Assembly: GCF_051062515.1 (NCBI RefSeq)
Contig: NZ_JAMXEK010000005.1
Origin: Aliarcobacter sp017996075
Lineage (GTDB): Bacteria; Campylobacterota; Campylobacteria; Campylobacterales; Arcobacteraceae
Length of the DNA: 64,000 nucleotides
Direction: 5' to 3' (one strand)
The notes under the pieces: model-generated
Told to the model about the DNA's origin: nothing
The model's input: only the letters and a program-made list of their open reading frames with translations
Databases searched by the model: none
Shown: one piece after another, positions 34,056 to 41,516 of the stretch
How positions within the stretch are numbered: position 1 is the first letter of the stretch
Layout: each line of letters begins with the position of its first letter
Translations under genes and position numbers: made by a program

Positions 34056-35765
34056 CTATTTAAAATTAACATTACCTTCACTTAATAACAATTCAATCAT
34101 TCTTGCAATATCAGCTGGACTATTATTTATCTCTCTATCAAGCTCTTCAATAAATACTTCGTATTTAGCCGCTGATTCTTCATCAAGTCCATCAATATTG
34201 TTTAAAATTTGACTTTTTACTTTGGTTTTTAATCTTCCATGAGCTGTGTTTTGATCTAATACATCATCAAGTCCAGCTAACATATCTTTTACCAAATCTT
34301 CATCATCAACACCTATCTCTTTCTTCTTAGCATCTCCTAAGATTACCAAATCATTACTTGCTATAAATTTTCTATAAAAAATAAAGAGTAAAAGGGCAAC
34401 TACTAAATATTGAATATAATCTTTATACTCATCTAATATACTTTTTATACTCATAGTTTCTAAATATCCGCCACCAATTACATTTCCAAACTCATCTACA
34501 AGCTCGCCTTTTTCATTTAAAGCTTTAATTCCAACAAATTTAAAATCTTTTACAGTAATTGTATCGCCTCTTGCTTTGTCATATCCAATAGCATCAGCAG
34601 ATAATGACTCTAAAGATGCTAAAAAATCAGTTTTATCTGGATGATCTTTTAAAACACCTGAATCAAAAGTTACAGAAGCTGAAATTCTTCTAATATTTGT
34701 AAAGTTACTATCTTTTTGAGATATTAATTTTCTTGAAATCTCATAGTTTGTAACAATGTTTGAGCTTTCATTGTTTGAAGATAGTTTACTTGCATCATTT
34801 AGCTGTTGTGGTGGTTGAATATTATTATCAGCTCCTGCTATTCCACCACTGTTATTTCCAAGTCCTGAAGCATTTGATGTATTTTCAATAACTTGTTGAG
34901 ATCTAATACTTCCTTCTGGACTATAAATCTCCTCTTCAATATCTTTTTTAGTAAAATCCAAAATTACATTTACTTTTGCCATAACTCTTCCAGCTCCAAC
35001 AACTGGCTCTAAAAGTGAAATAATTTTTTGCTCATAATCCTCTTCTATTTTATCTTTAAATTTTGTTTGAACTGAAGATCTTTGAGTATTCATATCTTCA
35101 GCAGATACTTCAAGCAAATTTCCATCTTGGTCTATTAATTGTATATTCTCTTGCTTTAAATCAGGAACAGCAGAAGCTATAAAATTTTTAATACCATCTA
35201 GTTGTTTTTGAGTTAAAAAAATACCCTGCTTTAGCGTCAAAACAGCAGAAGCCGTTGTGTCACTCTTTTTTTCTGTAAATATTGTCTCTTTTGGAATTGC
35301 TATTTTTACATTTGCTTTTAAAACACCACTTAGAGACTCTAAGCTTTTACTAAGTTCACCTTCTAAAGCTCTTAAATATTTTACTTTATTTTCAAAATTT
35401 GTTGTACCAATAGATGATTTTTCAAAAATCTCCCATCCAACATGTTTGTTTGTTGAAGCTTCACTAGTTACAAGTTTAATTTTTGCAATATTTATAAACT
35501 CTTTTGAAGTTTTAAGAGTTAAATTACTTCCACTTCCTGTTATTATAAATGGAACACCAGCGCTTTCGAGCTCTTCAGTTGCTCTCATAACATCAGCTTG
35601 AGTAAGATTTGAAGCTATTGTGTAACTTAATTTTTTATCTTCAGCTTTTATATTTGAATATACCAAAAATCCAATAACCAATAAAAGCAGAAAAGCGAAA
35701 CCACCAACAATTCCTATTCTTTGTGCTTTATTTAAGTTATTTATAAATTTTAAAAGTTGGTCCAT
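34056..35765 (-). CDS. fliF: flagellar MS-ring protein FliF
   Basis: The 569-residue protein forms the MS ring around the export gate. Two membrane helices (about residues 18-37 and 442-461) flank the periplasmic ring-building domains (SYTIASNLTQADVMRATEEL, ANVKIAIPKETIFTEKKSDT). The C terminus (SPADIARMIELLLSEG) is the FliG-binding peptide. The length is normal. It follows flgB by 15 bases. Confidence 0.97.
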   Translation of the reverse strand: MDQLLKFINNLNKAQRIGIVGGFAFLLLLVIGFLVYSNIKAEDKKLSYTIASNLTQADVMRATEELESAGVPFIITGSGSNLTLKTSKEFINIAKIKLVTSEASTNKHVGWEIFEKSSIGTTNFENKVKYLRALEGELSKSLESLSGVLKANVKIAIPKETIFTEKKSDTTASAVLTLKQGIFLTQKQLDGIKNFIASAVPDLKQENIQLIDQDGNLLEVSAEDMNTQRSSVQTKFKDKIEEDYEQKIISLLEPVVGAGRVMAKVNVILDFTKKDIEEEIYSPEGSIRSQQVIENTSNASGLGNNSGGIAGADNNIQPPQQLNDASKLSSNNESSNIVTNYEISRKLISQKDSNFTNIRRISASVTFDSGVLKDHPDKTDFLASLESLSADAIGYDKARGDTITVKDFKFVGIKALNEKGELVDEFGNVIGGGYLETMSIKSILDEYKDYIQYLVVALLLFIFYRKFIASNDLVILGDAKKKEIGVDDEDLVKDMLAGLDDVLDQNTAHGRLKTKVKSQILNNIDGLDEESAAKYEVFIEELDREINNSPADIARMIELLLSEGNVNFK

Positions 35766-35780
35766 TAAATAATCATCCTA

Positions 35781-36176
35781 TTAACTCTTACCTGAAGCAT
35801 CAATCACTGATCTAAAAAGTCTTGAATCTTTTTTTATAGATGACTGTATTGCATCAAAAAGAACTTTATTTTTTGATTGTTCGCTCATTTGACTATCTAA
35901 ATTTACATTATTTCCATCATTTTGTTCTATTAAATTTGGAACATCAATCAATCGTGGATTGCTACTAGATCTATAATCAAGATTTTGCATATGGTTATTT
36001 GTAGTTCTTTTTAATTTTAAAATATTTTGCTCTTTTAACTCTTCTGCAAATACTAAATCTTTCGTTTTATAATCTGGTGTATTAACATTTGCAATATTGC
36101 TAGATATTACTTTTTGTCTTTCACCTCTAAAGTTTAGTTGTTCAAAAAGTTTTCCTGATACTTCACTTGCATGCAT
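35781..36176 (-). CDS. flgB: flagellar proximal rod protein FlgB
   Basis: A 131-residue rod protein with the N-terminal pattern FRGERQKVISSNIANVNTPD followed by YKTKDLVF, and SRLFRSVIDASGK at the C terminus. Its ATG overlaps the flgF stop by one base (TAATG). FlgC and FliE, its usual neighbours, are 16 kb further along the same run. Confidence 0.9.
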   Translation of the reverse strand: MHASEVSGKLFEQLNFRGERQKVISSNIANVNTPDYKTKDLVFAEELKEQNILKLKRTTNNHMQNLDYRSSSNPRLIDVPNLIEQNDGNNVNLDSQMSEQSKNKVLFDAIQSSIKKDSRLFRSVIDASGKS

Positions 36177-36895
36177 TATCTAGTATTTCCTCCAATTTTC
36201 TCTATTAAACCAGCGTTTAACTCATCTATTGTTTTAATTGCCCTTTGAGATTGATCAAATCTTCTATGAGCATCTATTAGCTCAACCATAGTACTTACTC
36301 TGTTTACATTTGATTGCTCAACTGTTCCATTTAAAATCCTATTATCATTGTTTTCAAAATTTTCAACATCGTCTAACACCAAAGCTTTGTAAGTATTATC
36401 CCCTATTTTTTCAAGATTTTTAAAAGATGTTTTAGCAACTCCAATTTGTAACTCAAAGCCATCTTCCACAACTATAGCTTCATTATCTGCATTTAGAACA
36501 TTGTTCCCATTTCCATCTACTAAAAATCCATCTAAATTTTTAAAAGCACCATCTCTTGTATATACTATATCACCATTTTCATTTTGGATTTTAAAAAAAG
36601 TATCTGGTGCATTTAAAGCAAAATCAAGAGGGTTTCCAGTCATTTTCATAGGTCCCATTAGAGGGTCTGTGTATCTTGTATCAATTTTTGGAATATTGTT
36701 TATTGTTATAGATTCAACAAATGGATTTTGTTGCTCCTCTTGCATTCTTTGTAAATACCAGTTAAATGTAGTTTCAGAAGTTCCCTCTTGTTTAAAACCA
36801 AAAGTATCTGCATTAGCAAGGTTATTACTTATTTGATCAAGTCTATTTATTTGATTTACCATTGAGGCTGTTAGTGGATAAACACCTTGGTTCAT
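36176..36895 (-). CDS. flgF: flagellar rod protein FlgF-like
   Basis: A 239-residue member of the FlgF/FlgG family. The N-terminal signature is present (NRLDQISNNLANADTFGFKQ), with LDFALNAPDTFFKIQNENGD in the middle and LIDAHRRFDQSQRAIKTIDE at the end. FlgG is clearly encoded at 38350, so this copy is most probably the proximal rod protein FlgF; it is the more divergent of the two. Confidence 0.78.
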   Translation of the reverse strand: MNQGVYPLTASMVNQINRLDQISNNLANADTFGFKQEGTSETTFNWYLQRMQEEQQNPFVESITINNIPKIDTRYTDPLMGPMKMTGNPLDFALNAPDTFFKIQNENGDIVYTRDGAFKNLDGFLVDGNGNNVLNADNEAIVVEDGFELQIGVAKTSFKNLEKIGDNTYKALVLDDVENFENNDNRILNGTVEQSNVNRVSTMVELIDAHRRFDQSQRAIKTIDELNAGLIEKIGGNTR

Positions 36896-36904
36896 TTTAT
36901 TTCC

Positions 36905-37804
36905 TTACTTGTTAAATTCAGCTATAAGCTTATCTAAATCATCGCCTACTAAATCTTGCGTATCTTGATCTCCATGAATATGTTTAGCCATTGGAAGTTC
37001 TCTTGGATTATCATCTTCAAAAAGATTATTTAGATAAATAGATAGTTTTCTAATAACAGACATAACTCTTTCGATTTTTTGTCTATTTATATCATTAAAT
37101 TGCATAAGCTCCATTCCTTGGAAAATATGCATATCCTCTTCATCTATCGAAGTTTTTAAATCTTTTAATGAACTTTCAAAACTTTTTACTTTTTCTAGCT
37201 GTTGCTTAAATAACTCTATTTTTGGAAATTTATTACTCAAAGAACTTAAAAGTTTATTTTGAGATAAAACAAACTCTTCATACTCTTTTACTCTTTTTCT
37301 CATGTCACTATTGTTATCCAAAGTCAAACTTAATACATCGAAAATTTGTGAAACTTTCTCTTCTGAATCATTTGCTACTTGGCTGAGTTGACTTACAACT
37401 TTTGTGTCATTTTCAGCTGGAAAAGGAAATACACCTTCACTTATTTTTGAAGATGACCACTCTTTTACAATATCATCATCTGATTTACTAGATTTTGTAA
37501 CAGTTTCTTGAACTGGTGTTGCTACAGGAGAATGATTTTCTAAAATAATATCATCTATTAAATCATCATCATCTTCAATATCATTTAATAGATCTCCTAT
37601 TTCACTTATTTTTTTCTCACTAGCTGGTGAAACAAGGCTATCTTTATCCTCGTTTTTTTCTACTTGAGATAAAAGCGCTTCTATCTCTTCTGTATTTACT
37701 TTTTCTTCAGGAATAGGCTCTTCTTTAATAGTTTCAACACTATCTTGAGCTGGCATATCCAAACCGTTCATTAAGGCTTCAATATCTTCTTGACTCATAC
37801 TCAT
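36905..37804 (-). CDS. cheZ: CheZ-type CheY-P phosphatase with FliM-like N-terminal peptides
   Basis: A 299-residue protein. The four-helix core (about residues 150-270) holds QFNDINRQKIERVMSVIRKL, in which D238 and Q242 keep the D-xxx-Q spacing of the CheZ catalytic pair. The last residues, DDLDKLIAEFNK, resemble the CheY-binding tail of CheZ. The N terminus MSMSQEDIEALMNGL and a second segment NTEEIEALLSQVE both resemble the CheY-binding peptide of FliM (SQDEIDALL). The linker between is very acidic. It follows cheY by 16 bases. The remote CheZ of H. pylori is the closest known type. Confidence 0.78.
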   Translation of the reverse strand: MSMSQEDIEALMNGLDMPAQDSVETIKEEPIPEEKVNTEEIEALLSQVEKNEDKDSLVSPASEKKISEIGDLLNDIEDDDDLIDDIILENHSPVATPVQETVTKSSKSDDDIVKEWSSSKISEGVFPFPAENDTKVVSQLSQVANDSEEKVSQIFDVLSLTLDNNSDMRKRVKEYEEFVLSQNKLLSSLSNKFPKIELFKQQLEKVKSFESSLKDLKTSIDEEDMHIFQGMELMQFNDINRQKIERVMSVIRKLSIYLNNLFEDDNPRELPMAKHIHGDQDTQDLVGDDLDKLIAEFNK

Positions 37805-37820
37805 AATAAACCTTTTTTAT

Positions 37821-38192
37821 CTATTTTTTAATAACACCATCTAGTTTCTCTTTTAAAACCTCTGCATTAAAAGGTTTTACAATGTAGTTATTAACTCCTG
37901 CTTTCAAAGCTGTAATAACTTCACCTTTACCGCCTTCAGTTGTAATCATAATAATAGGTGTTTTTTGATGTGTTCCTTCACTTCTTACTTTTTTAACAAG
38001 TTCTAAACCATTCATATTTGGCATGTTCCAGTCTGTTAAAATAATATCGTAATGCCCTTCTGTAAGAAGTTTCCAAGCTTTTAATCCATCTTCAGCTTCA
38101 TCAAAACTCTCTTTACTAAATCCTAATTGCATAACAACATTACCAATAATTCTTCTCATTGTTGAACTATCATCAACTATTAGAATTCTCAT
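37821..38192 (-). CDS. cheY: chemotaxis response regulator CheY
   Basis: A 123-residue single receiver domain. The acid pocket is D7/D8, the phosphoacceptor D54 (ILTDWNMP), the switch residue T84 (IMITTEGG) and the conserved lysine K106 (VKPF). It is the first gene of the long minus-strand flagellar run, with a promoter in the gap shared with flgG and AGAGGG before its ATG. CheA, CheW and CheV are not in the window. Confidence 0.96.
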   Translation of the reverse strand: MRILIVDDSSTMRRIIGNVVMQLGFSKESFDEAEDGLKAWKLLTEGHYDIILTDWNMPNMNGLELVKKVRSEGTHQKTPIIMITTEGGKGEVITALKAGVNNYIVKPFNAEVLKEKLDGVIKK

Positions 38193-38232
38193 TTTTCCCT
38201 CTTTGTATTAAAATTATTCCAATAAAGTATGC

Positions 38233-38238
38233 ATTATA
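38233..38238 (-). promoter_or_regulatory. -10 box of the cheY promoter
   Basis: On the minus strand AAATATAATGC contains a perfect TATAAT, about 40 bases before the cheY start. The -35 region is only AT-rich (TTTAAAAC). This looks like a housekeeping sigma-70 promoter; I see neither the sigma-54 GG...GC pattern nor a sigma-28 GCCGATAA-type -10. Confidence 0.6.
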
Positions 38239-38315
38239 TTTAATTTGTTTTAAATTTTTACTTAAAATTAGATTTTATAGAATTGTGATTTATCTAAAAT
38301 TAATCCATCTTAAAA

Positions 38316-38321
38316 TATAAT
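38316..38321 (+). promoter_or_regulatory. -10 box of the flgG promoter
   Basis: TATAAT at 38316-38321 lies 28 bases before the ATG of flgG, with AAAGGAG at 38336-38342. It is divergent from the cheY -10 at 38233, so one 157-base gap drives both directions. Confidence 0.55.
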
Positions 38322-38349
38322 ATATGATTATTGATAAAGGAGATTTCTT

Positions 38350-39138
38350 ATGATTAGAGGACTTTATACAGCTGCAACTGGAATGAATGCAATGCAGAAC
38401 CAAATTGATGTAACTTCGCACAATATTGCAAATGTTAATACAACTGGATTTAAACAAGATAGAGCTGAATTTCAAGATTTGATTTATGAAACTTTAAACT
38501 ACACAGCTGGGCAAACTACACAAGATACTAGAAACCCAACAGGAATTGATGTTGGTCTTGGAGTGAGGCTTGCAAATATTCAAAAAAACTTTACAGAAGG
38601 TGATTTAAAACCAACTGGTAATCCTCTTGATATTGCAATTGTAGGTAAAGGATTTTTTCAAATTACACTTCCAAGTGGTGAAATAGCGTATAGTAGAAAT
38701 GGTAACTTTAAGCTTGATGCTGAAGGAACTATTGTAAATGGAAATGGATATGCCCTTGAGCCTCAAATAGTTGTTCCGCAAAATGCAAAAGATTTAAGTA
38801 TAGGAAATGATGGATTTGTAACTGCAAGAGATCCACAAACTGGAGATACAATAGATTTAGGACAAATTATTTTAGCAGATTTTATAAATCCAGCTGGATT
38901 AGCACCTTTAGGTGACTCTTTATTTATGCAAACAGATGCTAGTGGTGATGTTGTTGAAGGAGATCCAACTACAGAGCAGTTTGGAGGATTAAGACAGGGT
39001 ATGGTTGAAAGCTCAAATGTTAAGCTTGTAAATGAGATGGTTGATTTAATTACAGCACAAAGAGCATATGAAGCAAACTCAAAAGCAATTACAACAGCTG
39101 ATAGTATGCTTGACACTGTAAATAGGTTAAAAAATTAA
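38350..39138 (+). CDS. flgG: flagellar distal rod protein FlgG
   Basis: A 262-residue distal rod protein, the normal length. It begins with MIRGLYTAATGMNAMQNQID and the SHNIANVNTTGFKQ signature, and ends with NEMVDLITAQRAYEANSKAI followed by TTADSMLDTVNRLKN. It starts the rightward unit divergent from cheY and is followed by two genes of unknown role. Confidence 0.97.
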   Translation: MIRGLYTAATGMNAMQNQIDVTSHNIANVNTTGFKQDRAEFQDLIYETLNYTAGQTTQDTRNPTGIDVGLGVRLANIQKNFTEGDLKPTGNPLDIAIVGKGFFQITLPSGEIAYSRNGNFKLDAEGTIVNGNGYALEPQIVVPQNAKDLSIGNDGFVTARDPQTGDTIDLGQIILADFINPAGLAPLGDSLFMQTDASGDVVEGDPTTEQFGGLRQGMVESSNVKLVNEMVDLITAQRAYEANSKAITTADSMLDTVNRLKN

Positions 39139-39157
39139 TTATAGTTTTTAGTAAATT

Positions 39158-39544
39158 ATGAATTTAGAAGAGTTAAAAAAATTAAGAGAAAAAAACTTCT
39201 CAAAACATAAAGAGAAAAAAAGAGCCTACTATCTAAAAAGTAAAATAAAAAAAGAGATAGATTATGAAGATGAATTAAAAGATGATGGCTTTTTAAAAAA
39301 AATGCAAGAGATAGTAAAGAGTCAAAGACTCTATATGGATAGTAGACAAGAGACAATTAAGAAGAAAGTAGAAGAGTATCAGATTCTAAAAAGAGATTAC
39401 TATGAGCAAAATAAAGAAAAAAGACTAGAATACGATAAAGAGTATAGAGAGAGAAAAAAAGAGCAGTTAAAAGAGTATAGACAAAGATATTATGAAAAAC
39501 AAAAAGAGAAAAAATTAGAAGAAGAGAAAAATGGAAACAGCTAA
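39158..39544 (+). CDS. highly charged helical protein of unknown function after flgG
   Basis: A 128-residue protein made almost only of Lys, Glu, Arg, Tyr, Gln and Leu (for example LKKLREKNFSKHKEKKRAYY and YDKEYRERKKEQLKEYRQRY). It should form a long charged helix or coiled coil. I do not recognise it. The size and helicity would fit a FliJ-like export chaperone, and no FliJ is otherwise visible in the window, but no motif supports that. No clear ribosome binding site precedes the ATG; the gene starts 19 bases after flgG and overlaps the next gene by 14. Confidence 0.6.
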   Translation: MNLEELKKLREKNFSKHKEKKRAYYLKSKIKKEIDYEDELKDDGFLKKMQEIVKSQRLYMDSRQETIKKKVEEYQILKRDYYEQNKEKRLEYDKEYRERKKEQLKEYRQRYYEKQKEKKLEEEKNGNS

Positions 39545-40433
39545 TACAAATCCGGAAGCTAAAGTAAGTGAAAATCCCGAGGAAATAGAAGAGGATAAAA
39601 AAAATAAAACTATTCTTATAAAAAAAATTCTATTTATTACTATTGGTATTTTACTACTTTTTTTAATAATCTTAGCACTTGTATTTATTTTGAAAAGTGA
39701 AGAGCCAAAAGAATCTACAGAATCTGCACCTGCTATTGAACAAACAGCTAAAGAAAATGAAAATAATACTGAAAATATTCCTCCTGAGCCAGAAATTAAA
39801 GAGACAAAATTTGATTTCAACAAGCTAGAACCTGAAAAGTTAAATGAACAACTAGAACTACTAACAAATAAAAATATGATCTATCAAAAAGAGAAAGAGC
39901 AAAAAATTCTTGAAGAGGAGAAAAAGCTATCTCCTGTTTTAAATCTTGTAAATAATTTAAAAAACAAAGAAGAGAATAAAGAAGAAATTGCTACAACTCC
40001 TGCTGAAATTACAAATACAGAAGAAAATAAAAAAGAAGAAGTATTAAAAAGCCAAGAGGTAAAACAAGAAACAAAAGAAGAAGTAGTTCCTAAAAAAACT
40101 GAAGCACTAACAACAAACGACGAAACTCAAACAAAAAAGAATATAGAAGAGCCTACTAAAACAACAGCAGAGTCTTTAACTTTTGTAAAACTTATAAATG
40201 TTGCAAAAATAAAAGGTGATTTAAATAAAAAGTATTTTGATAAAGTAGTTGATATAAATGCAAATATATTACTTTGCAGAGATGATGAAAATATAATAGA
40301 GTTATATTATGGTCCATTTTTAGAAGATAATTTAAGAGATGACTTACTTTCTAAATTGATTAAAAATGGTTTTAAAGAGGCTTACTCTTTGGAGATGACA
40401 AAAGAAGAGTTTGATAAAAGATGTAACTACTAA
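39531..40433 (+). CDS. single-pass membrane protein with SPOR-like C-terminal domain
   Basis: A 300-residue protein. A membrane helix lies at about residues 30-53 (KKILFITIGILLLFLIILAL) after an acidic cytoplasmic start. A long Glu/Lys/Thr-rich linker follows, and the C-terminal 80 residues form a compact domain (NILLCRDDENIIELYYGPFL followed by EDNLRDDLLSKLIKNGFKEA) whose beta-alpha pattern resembles SPOR-type peptidoglycan-binding domains. The function is unknown. Its stop overlaps the stop of the convergent rimM gene by 3 bases, with no terminator between. Confidence 0.65.
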   Translation: METANTNPEAKVSENPEEIEEDKKNKTILIKKILFITIGILLLFLIILALVFILKSEEPKESTESAPAIEQTAKENENNTENIPPEPEIKETKFDFNKLEPEKLNEQLELLTNKNMIYQKEKEQKILEEEKKLSPVLNLVNNLKNKEENKEEIATTPAEITNTEENKKEEVLKSQEVKQETKEEVVPKKTEALTTNDETQTKKNIEEPTKTTAESLTFVKLINVAKIKGDLNKKYFDKVVDINANILLCRDDENIIELYYGPFLEDNLRDDLLSKLIKNGFKEAYSLEMTKEEFDKRCNY

Positions 40434-40957
40434 GAGTTTTCTAAAATATCAAAAGCATTTTTTACAAATATTTTTTTGTTTTCTATATCTACTTTTTCTA
40501 TAAACTTATCAAAAATATGTGGTATTAAGAATACTTTTGGAAGTTCTTTTGATACAAGCTCACTAGAAGTTTGAACTTCTAAATAGTCATTCAATGGGTA
40601 TCTATGAATATCTTTTACTTTTCCCAAAAGTAAATCATTTTCAAAAATCTCACAAGAGATTAAATCAAACCAAAAAAATTCATTTTCTTTTAATACACAA
40701 AACTCTTTAGTAGCTTCCTCAGTTGTAAAAAGCTCACTATTTGTAAGTTTTCTTGCTAAATCTACATCTAAATAGTTTTCAAATAAAACTAACTCTTTAT
40801 TTGGATTATACTCCAAAATTGTCAAAGTCAAATTTCTATTTGTTGTAAAAACAGCACCTTTTTTAAACTGCATAGGAAAATCAGAGTCTATAAAAAGTCT
40901 TAAATGACCTTGTAAACCAACTGCTTTTCCTAATTTTGCAACATAAACTTTATTCAT
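40430..40957 (-). CDS. rimM: ribosome maturation factor RimM
   Basis: A 175-residue 30S assembly factor acting near S19. The N-terminal barrel begins VYVAKLGKAVGLQGHLRLF and the PRC-barrel part contains YPLNDYLEVQ. It follows khpA with no gap between stop and start. The usual next gene, trmD, is not here; instead a convergent SPOR-like gene overlaps its stop. Confidence 0.95.
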   Translation of the reverse strand: MNKVYVAKLGKAVGLQGHLRLFIDSDFPMQFKKGAVFTTNRNLTLTILEYNPNKELVLFENYLDVDLARKLTNSELFTTEEATKEFCVLKENEFFWFDLISCEIFENDLLLGKVKDIHRYPLNDYLEVQTSSELVSKELPKVFLIPHIFDKFIEKVDIENKKIFVKNAFDILENS

Positions 40958-41197
40958 CTATTTTGTAACTACTTGTATTTTATAAGATATTCCATCTTTT
41001 GCTTTACAACCATTTGCAATTGTTTTTAGAGCATTTATCATATTTCCATTTTTTCCAATAAGTTTTCCTATATCAACACTATTTACGCTTATTGTAATTT
41101 CAACGAAATTTTCATCAATTTGCTCTTTTGTTACAACAATATCCTCTGGAACTGCAACAACTAGTTTTGCATAGTTTTCTATAAAATTTATTATCAT
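40958..41197 (-). CDS. khpA: KH-domain RNA-binding protein KhpA
   Basis: A 79-residue single KH domain with the IGKNGNMINAL version of the GxxG loop. KhpA-like proteins (YlqC) bind RNA broadly; the gene is normally between rpsP and rimM, as here. Confidence 0.92.
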   Translation of the reverse strand: MIINFIENYAKLVVAVPEDIVVTKEQIDENFVEITISVNSVDIGKLIGKNGNMINALKTIANGCKAKDGISYKIQVVTK

Positions 41198-41211
41198 TTT
41201 ATTTTAAACTA

Positions 41212-41439
41212 TTATCTTGAAGCTAATTTTTTAACTTTTTCAGATGGTTTCGCACCAACACTTAACCAATAGTTATATCTCTCTTCATCAATTTTAAGAA
41301 CTTGAGGCTCTACAACTGGGTTGAAGTAACCAATTGATTCAATCCAACCTGAATCTCTTCTTTTTCTTGAGTCTGTTACAACTATTCTATAAAATGGTTT
41401 TTTATTTCTTCCCATTCTTGTTAATCTAATCACTGTCAT
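41212..41439 (-). CDS. rpsP: 30S ribosomal protein bS16
   Basis: A 75-residue protein starting MTVIRLTRMGRNKKPFYRIV and containing DSRKRRDSGWIESIGYFNP, both conserved in bS16. A large hairpin lies in the 77-base gap before it. The ribosome binding site AAAGGAT is 6 bases from the ATG. Confidence 0.97.
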   Translation of the reverse strand: MTVIRLTRMGRNKKPFYRIVVTDSRKRRDSGWIESIGYFNPVVEPQVLKIDEERYNYWLSVGAKPSEKVKKLASR

Positions 41440-41460
41440 GTTTTATCCTTTTTTTATTTA

Positions 41461-41505
41461 TAGTATTGAGCTTTAAACTCCAAAAAAGTTTATAGCTCAA
41501 CACTA
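41461..41505 (-). promoter_or_regulatory. long stem-loop between ffh and rpsP
   Basis: TAGT/ACTA, TTGAGCT/AGCTCAA and TAAACT/AGTTTA stack into a 17-bp stem with two mismatches and a 7-base loop. It lies 22 bases before the rpsP start and 12 bases after the ffh end. No T-run follows on the minus strand, so it is not a terminator; it may be a processing or r-protein control site. Confidence 0.5.
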
Positions 41506-41516
41506 TTTATTTGAAA

